Assembly: GCA_035277145.1 (NCBI GenBank)
Contig: DATELA010000018.1
Coordinates: 1 to 27,783 of the forward strand
Reading direction: 5' to 3'
Source: DASRAP01 sp035277145
Lineage (GTDB): Bacteria > Gemmatimonadota > Gemmatimonadetes > Gemmatimonadales > Gemmatimonadaceae
Length of the DNA stretch: 27,783 bases
This document shows positions 23,985 through 27,783 of the stretch, piece by piece. The translations under genes and the position numbers were made by a program. Each line of letters starts with the position of its first letter. Position 1 is the stretch's first letter. The notes beneath the pieces are model-generated. The model was not told the DNA's origin, did not search any database, and saw nothing but the letters and a program-made list of their open reading frames with translations.

Positions 23985-26375
23985 ATGGACGACCTCCGCG
24001 CCCGCCTGGAGCAGGGCCTCGCCCCGTCGTATCAGGTCGAGCGAGAGATTGGCGCCGGCGGCATGGCCACCGTGTACCTCGCGCGCGACGTCCGCCATGA
24101 GCGCCAGGTCGCCATCAAGGTCCTGCGCGAGGATCTCTCCGCGTCACTCGGCAAGGAACGCTTCGTTCGCGAGATCAAGATCGCGGCAGCGCTGCAGCAT
24201 CCGCACGTCCTTCCCGTGTACGACTCGGGCGAAGCCGGTGGTCTGCTCTTCTATGTAATGCCGTTCGTCGACGGGCCGTCGCTGCGCGACAAGCTCGTCA
24301 AAGAAGGCGAGCTGCCGATTACCGATGCGGTGCGCATTCTGCGCGATGTTGCCGATGCGCTCGCCGAAGCGCACAAACACGGAGTGGTCCACCGCGACCT
24401 CAAACCCGAGAACGTGATGCTGCGCGGGCGGCACGCGCTCGTCACGGATTTCGGTGTCGCGAAAGCGGTGAGCGAAGCGACCGGCAGTGCGTCGCTGACA
24501 ACAGTCGGGATCGCACTGGGAACGCCAACGTACATGGCGCCCGAACAGGCGACCGCTGATCCACACGTCGATCACCGCGCGGACATTTACGCGTTCGGTG
24601 TACTCGCGTACGAGTTGCTCACCGGTCGTCCACCGTTCACCGGCGCCTCGCCGCAGCAGATTCTCGCCGCGCACATCACCGCGCCGGCCGAGCCGGTCAA
24701 CAAATACCGTACGACGCTATCGCCTGCGCTGACGACGCTTGTAATGAAGTGTCTGGAAAAAGCGCCCGCCGATCGATGGCAAAGCGCGGAAGAACTGATT
24801 CCGCAACTCGAAGCGTTGTTGACGCCGAGCGGTGGAATGACGCCAAGCAACACGCGCCCGATTGCTGCGCAACCTGCACGTGCGCGCACCATGATGCGTG
24901 CGAGTGCGGCAACAGCAATCGTCGCTGCGATTGCGGCCGGGCTGTTCGTGCCGATTCGGACTTGGCTCCGCGATGGACGATCCGTGTCATCCGTGTCCTC
25001 CGGATCATCCGTGGATTCTGTTCAATCCGTGGCCGTGTTGCCGTTCACGGAAATGAATGCCGCAGCGGGCCAGGCTTTTTTTGCCGAAGGTCTCACTGAC
25101 GAAGTGATTGTTGCGCTGTCGGCCATTCCTCGTTTGCGCGTACCAGGCCGTGAGTCGTCGCTTCGATTCAAAGGCAGCACTGCGCCCATCAAAGCGATCG
25201 CGGACAGTCTGAATGTTTCAATGCTGTTGTCCGCGACGGTTGAACGCGCGGCGGGCAGCGTGCGTGTGCGATACCAACTCGTGAAATCGGATGGATTCCA
25301 GGTGCTCGCGGGCGCAATCACACGACCATCGAGCGATGTGTTTGCGATTTACGATTCGGTTTCGCGCGCGATCGCTGGCAAGCTTGCGCTGCAACTCAGT
25401 CCCGTCGCGCAGCAAGCGTCGGTGCGCCAGGTAAACCCCGAAGCGTACCAGGCGTACCTGCAAGGCAAGGTGCAGTTCGCCAACCGCGTCATGGACAGTG
25501 CGTTGGTATCCCTGATGCGCGCCGCTGCGCTCGATTCGATGTCCGCAGAAACGTGGGCAACGCTGGGGATCGCGCACGCACTCTCGGGCCCGTCGGATTA
25601 CAACATCGCACGGCCGGAGGTTGCCATGGCGAACGCCAGGCGCGCGGTCGCGCGCGCACTCGCGCTCGATTCGGCGTCGGCGGATGCGTGGACTGCGGCG
25701 GGTTTACTTGCGTCGCGCGAATTCCATTGGGATGAAGCAGATCAGGCATACGATCGCGCGCTGCGCCTGAATCCCGCGCATCCGACGGCGTTGCAGTTCA
25801 GCGCAACGTCATTGGTTGCGACCGGACGCGTCGCTGACGGCGTCGAGCGAATTCGCGCGGCCGAGCGCGCGGAGCCGTTGTCATTCATCATCGGGGATTG
25901 GAGCGCGCTGATCATGTGGGTTGGTGGACAGCAACAGGAAGCGCTGGCGCACGCCGATCGTTTGCTGACCCTGCATCCCCGCAGCGTGCGCCTGAAGCGC
26001 GACGTTGCCATCATGCATTCGCGTGTTGGTGATTGGGGCGCCGTCGCGCGACTGCTCAGCGAGCGCGAACTGATCGTGTCGAACGACAGCGCCGCCGCGC
26101 GCCGTGTGCGGGACGGCATCATGAGTGAAGCGACACGCGTTGCGACCATCAATGCAATCGCGGCGCGCGACCCGTCATCGATGGGCCTTGCCGATATGCT
26201 GATGGCGGCAGGCGACCGCGCAAACGCCATCCGCGCCATGCTGACGCGGCCGGCGCGCCCGGGCGCGTTCTCGCACACGATCGTCACCTGGGTGACCAAC
26301 CCGGAGTTGCGGCGCTCGCCGGAATTCAGGAAGCTGATGCAGGACACTCGACTGCCGATTCCACCGGAGTCGTGA
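23985..26375 (+). CDS. Membrane Ser/Thr protein kinase with FlgO-like and TPR regions
   Basis: 796 residues. The PknB-type kinase domain (about 16-280) has the glycine loop IGAGGMATV, Lys45, Glu63, HRDLKPEN (catalytic Asp138), DFG (155-157), APE (185-187) and Asp200; it looks fully active. One membrane segment (about 306-324) follows, then an extracytoplasmic part: a FlgO/TolB-N-like region (VAVLPFTEM...FFAEGLTDEVIVALSAIPRLRVPGRESSLRFKG, about 349-480) and a TPR-like helical array (about 485-760). A short Ser-Val-rich stretch right after the membrane segment (333-349) comes from a nonamer DNA repeat. The ATG at 23985 gives the usual start of these kinases; no clear ribosome site is seen. PP2C follows after 4 nt, and blaI diverges. 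Confidence 0.9.
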   Translation: MDDLRARLEQGLAPSYQVEREIGAGGMATVYLARDVRHERQVAIKVLREDLSASLGKERFVREIKIAAALQHPHVLPVYDSGEAGGLLFYVMPFVDGPSLRDKLVKEGELPITDAVRILRDVADALAEAHKHGVVHRDLKPENVMLRGRHALVTDFGVAKAVSEATGSASLTTVGIALGTPTYMAPEQATADPHVDHRADIYAFGVLAYELLTGRPPFTGASPQQILAAHITAPAEPVNKYRTTLSPALTTLVMKCLEKAPADRWQSAEELIPQLEALLTPSGGMTPSNTRPIAAQPARARTMMRASAATAIVAAIAAGLFVPIRTWLRDGRSVSSVSSGSSVDSVQSVAVLPFTEMNAAAGQAFFAEGLTDEVIVALSAIPRLRVPGRESSLRFKGSTAPIKAIADSLNVSMLLSATVERAAGSVRVRYQLVKSDGFQVLAGAITRPSSDVFAIYDSVSRAIAGKLALQLSPVAQQASVRQVNPEAYQAYLQGKVQFANRVMDSALVSLMRAAALDSMSAETWATLGIAHALSGPSDYNIARPEVAMANARRAVARALALDSASADAWTAAGLLASREFHWDEADQAYDRALRLNPAHPTALQFSATSLVATGRVADGVERIRAAERAEPLSFIIGDWSALIMWVGGQQQEALAHADRLLTLHPRSVRLKRDVAIMHSRVGDWGAVARLLSERELIVSNDSAAARRVRDGIMSEATRVATINAIAARDPSSMGLADMLMAAGDRANAIRAMLTRPARPGAFSHTIVTWVTNPELRRSPEFRKLMQDTRLPIPPES
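24980..25033. repeat. ATCCGTGTC nonamer repeat inside kinase gene
   Basis: Six 9-base units in register: ATCCGTGTC twice, CTCCGGATC, ATCCGTGGA, TTCTGTTCA, ATCCGTGGC. The period is a multiple of three, so the frame stays open and gives repeated Ser-Val-Ser triplets. CACGGATGACACGGAT (reverse strand here) is shared exactly with the inverted repeat at 20442-20595. Confidence 0.8.
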
Positions 26376-26379
26376 CCTC

Positions 26380-27282
26380 ATGGCCGAACTCACACGCACC
26401 GGTCCTGTACCGGTCCCGAATCGAAAGCCGCGCGACGACGAGATCGACGTCTTTGGTTTGACGCATACGGGACACCTGCGCAAACAGAATCAGGATCATT
26501 TCATGCTGGCGACGATTCACCGTCGCGTGAATGTCGTGCTCACGAGTCTCGACGATCGCATGCGCCTGCCGTTGGGCGATGAACGTCTCGCGTTCATTGC
26601 AATGATTGCGGACGGCGTTGGTGGGACCGAAGGCGGCGGCGAAGCGAGCGCGACGACCCTCGAGATCGCGATGAAGTACGTGGTGAGCAGCATGAACTGC
26701 TATTACAGCGCCGATTCGTCCGAGTCGCAGTTCAACGACGCGCTGCAGGCCGCGGCGTTGCGGTGTCATGACGAAGTGGTGGAGCGCGCAAAGCGCGATC
26801 CGAACCATCGCAAGATGGCGACAACACTCACGCTGTGGATGGGTGTGTGGCCGTGGTATTACCTGCTGCAGGTTGGCGATTCGCGGTATTACCTGTTCCG
26901 CGATGGTACGCTGACGCAAGTGAGTCGCGATCAAACCGTCGCACAGGATTTGGTGGACCAGGGTGTGTTCACGCCGGCGACCGCGGAGCGTTCGAACCTT
27001 GCGCACGTGCTCTCGAGTGCGATCGGCGGTTCGCAAACGGAACCACGCGTGATGCGGTTGCAGGCCGATTGGCAAAACGTGCACCTGATTTGCAGCGACG
27101 GTCTGACGAAGCACGTGACGGATTCGCGAATTGCGCAGCGCTTGTCCGCGATGACGTCGGCGAAACAAGTGTGCGAAGATTTGTTGCAGGACGCGTTGGA
27201 CGGCGGCGGCAGCGACAACATTTCGATCATCGTTGGGCGTGCTATGCCCAAAGACGAACCGGCCGGAGGAATGCACGGATGA
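26380..27282 (+). CDS. PP2C-family Ser/Thr protein phosphatase
   Basis: 300 residues of the PPM/PP2C family, with no membrane segment. Metal-binding residues are in place: Asp39 in RKQNQDHF, Asp78-Gly79 in ADGVGG, Asp240 in CSDG and Asp279 in SDNIS. VGDSRYYLFRDG is the usual core strand pair. It presumably reverses phosphorylation by the kinase encoded 4 nt upstream, on the kinase itself and its targets. GGAG lies ten bases before the ATG, within the kinase gene end. Its 3' end overlaps the next gene by 4 nt (ATGA). Confidence 0.9.
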   Translation: MAELTRTGPVPVPNRKPRDDEIDVFGLTHTGHLRKQNQDHFMLATIHRRVNVVLTSLDDRMRLPLGDERLAFIAMIADGVGGTEGGGEASATTLEIAMKYVVSSMNCYYSADSSESQFNDALQAAALRCHDEVVERAKRDPNHRKMATTLTLWMGVWPWYYLLQVGDSRYYLFRDGTLTQVSRDQTVAQDLVDQGVFTPATAERSNLAHVLSSAIGGSQTEPRVMRLQADWQNVHLICSDGLTKHVTDSRIAQRLSAMTSAKQVCEDLLQDALDGGGSDNISIIVGRAMPKDEPAGGMHG

Positions 27283-27783
27283 CGTACCGAACACGGATTG
27301 CAACTGTGCTGGTTGCTGCTGCGATCATCGCCGGCGATGCCGTCGCACAAGGCACGCGACGTCCGCTCGCGCCTGCGGATATCGACGCGATAGCAAAGTT
27401 GTTGATGCTCGAAGACACGCGCACGTTCGACTCGGCGGCGCTCGCAACGTTGTTGCGTTCATCGCATCCTGAAGTCCGCCGGCGCGCGGCGCTGTCGGTG
27501 GGTCGCATCGCCGATCCACTTGGACGCGCGCTGCTGCATCCCGCGCGGCGCGACGCTGACACTGCTGTTGCAGCGACCGTCGTGTTCGCGACCGCGCAAC
27601 TCTATGACACCGCATCAGTCGCGTGGCTCGACTCGCTCATGTCGCGACCGTCGACGCCGGTGACGGTCGCGACAGAAGCGGCTCGAGCACTCGGCATGAT
27701 TCGCACCACCGACGCGCGCGCAGCGCTTGCGCGGTTCCTCGGAACCGCGCCGCGCGATGCCCGCGCGTCGGTGGTGGGTGAAG
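27279..27783 (+). CDS. Exported HEAT-repeat protein, 5' part only
   Basis: The frame opens at ATG 27279, overlapping the PP2C stop, and is still open at the window edge (168 codons visible). A signal peptide (MTYRTRIATVLVAAAIIAGDAVAQ) is followed by ADIDAIAKLLMLEDTRTFD and then HEAT-like repeats (LATLLRSSHPEVRRRAALSVGRI, EAARALGMIRTTDARAALARFL). In relatives such an N-terminal HEAT part can precede a peptidyl-prolyl isomerase domain; whether that is so here lies beyond the window. With the M56-HEAT and the small HEAT protein it is the third exported HEAT product within 7 kb. Confidence 0.8.
   Translation, partial: MTYRTRIATVLVAAAIIAGDAVAQGTRRPLAPADIDAIAKLLMLEDTRTFDSAALATLLRSSHPEVRRRAALSVGRIADPLGRALLHPARRDADTAVAATVVFATAQLYDTASVAWLDSLMSRPSTPVTVATEAARALGMIRTTDARAALARFLGTAPRDARASVVGE

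Overview
The window is GC-rich and densely coded, with many GTG starts and frequent 1-8 nt gene overlaps. Its gene content (a membrane Ser/Thr kinase with FlgO-like and TPR regions, BlaI/M56 pairs, HEAT-repeat proteins, PorV-like proteins, secreted amidohydrolases) looks most like a soil Gemmatimonadota genome. That assignment rests on family resemblance alone. I see no rRNA, tRNA, transposase, phage gene or CRISPR array.

Layout. 1-684: a small secreted protein (-) flanked by two short tandem-repeat tracts. 685-2787: an orphan hybrid histidine kinase (-). 2836-6487: a tight + strand operon paaG-paaH-paaI-paaJ for the lower, beta-oxidation-like half of phenylacetyl-CoA catabolism. 6471-12322: a - strand run reading M24 metallopeptidase-like protein, GNAT acetyltransferase, PorV-like outer-membrane protein, alpha/beta-hydrolase lipoprotein and SAM methyltransferase. 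12362-13036: an RlpA/SPOR lipoprotein (+), whose 3' end overlaps by 80 bp a MATE/ANKH-like transporter (-). The transporter is cotranscribed with a PLP-dependent aromatic amino acid decarboxylase type enzyme (to 15759). 15945-18148: a dienelactone-hydrolase lipoprotein and a secreted amidohydrolase (+). 18152-19645: a PAS-PAS histidine kinase (-), divergent from a TetR regulator (19797-20444). Their shared promoter region holds two near-identical inverted-repeat operators. 20612-23843: a - strand operon of a BlaI repressor, an M56 (BlaR1-type) membrane protease fused to about 11 HEAT repeats, and a small exported HEAT protein. 23985 to the window end: a Ser/Thr kinase, a PP2C phosphatase and a further exported HEAT protein that runs off the edge.

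Two themes stand out. First, the 20.6-27.8 kb region is a signalling island. The M56 protein has the BlaR1 membrane plan, but its usual penicillin sensor is replaced by a HEAT array. It is controlled by a well-formed BlaI operator/promoter region and stands next to a kinase/phosphatase pair. Second, the window is scattered with degenerate short tandem repeats of period 7, 9 or 10. They resemble in form the STRR repeats of cyanobacteria. Several lie inside genes: two supply signal peptides, one a linker in the M56 protein and one a Ser-Val-rich segment in the kinase.
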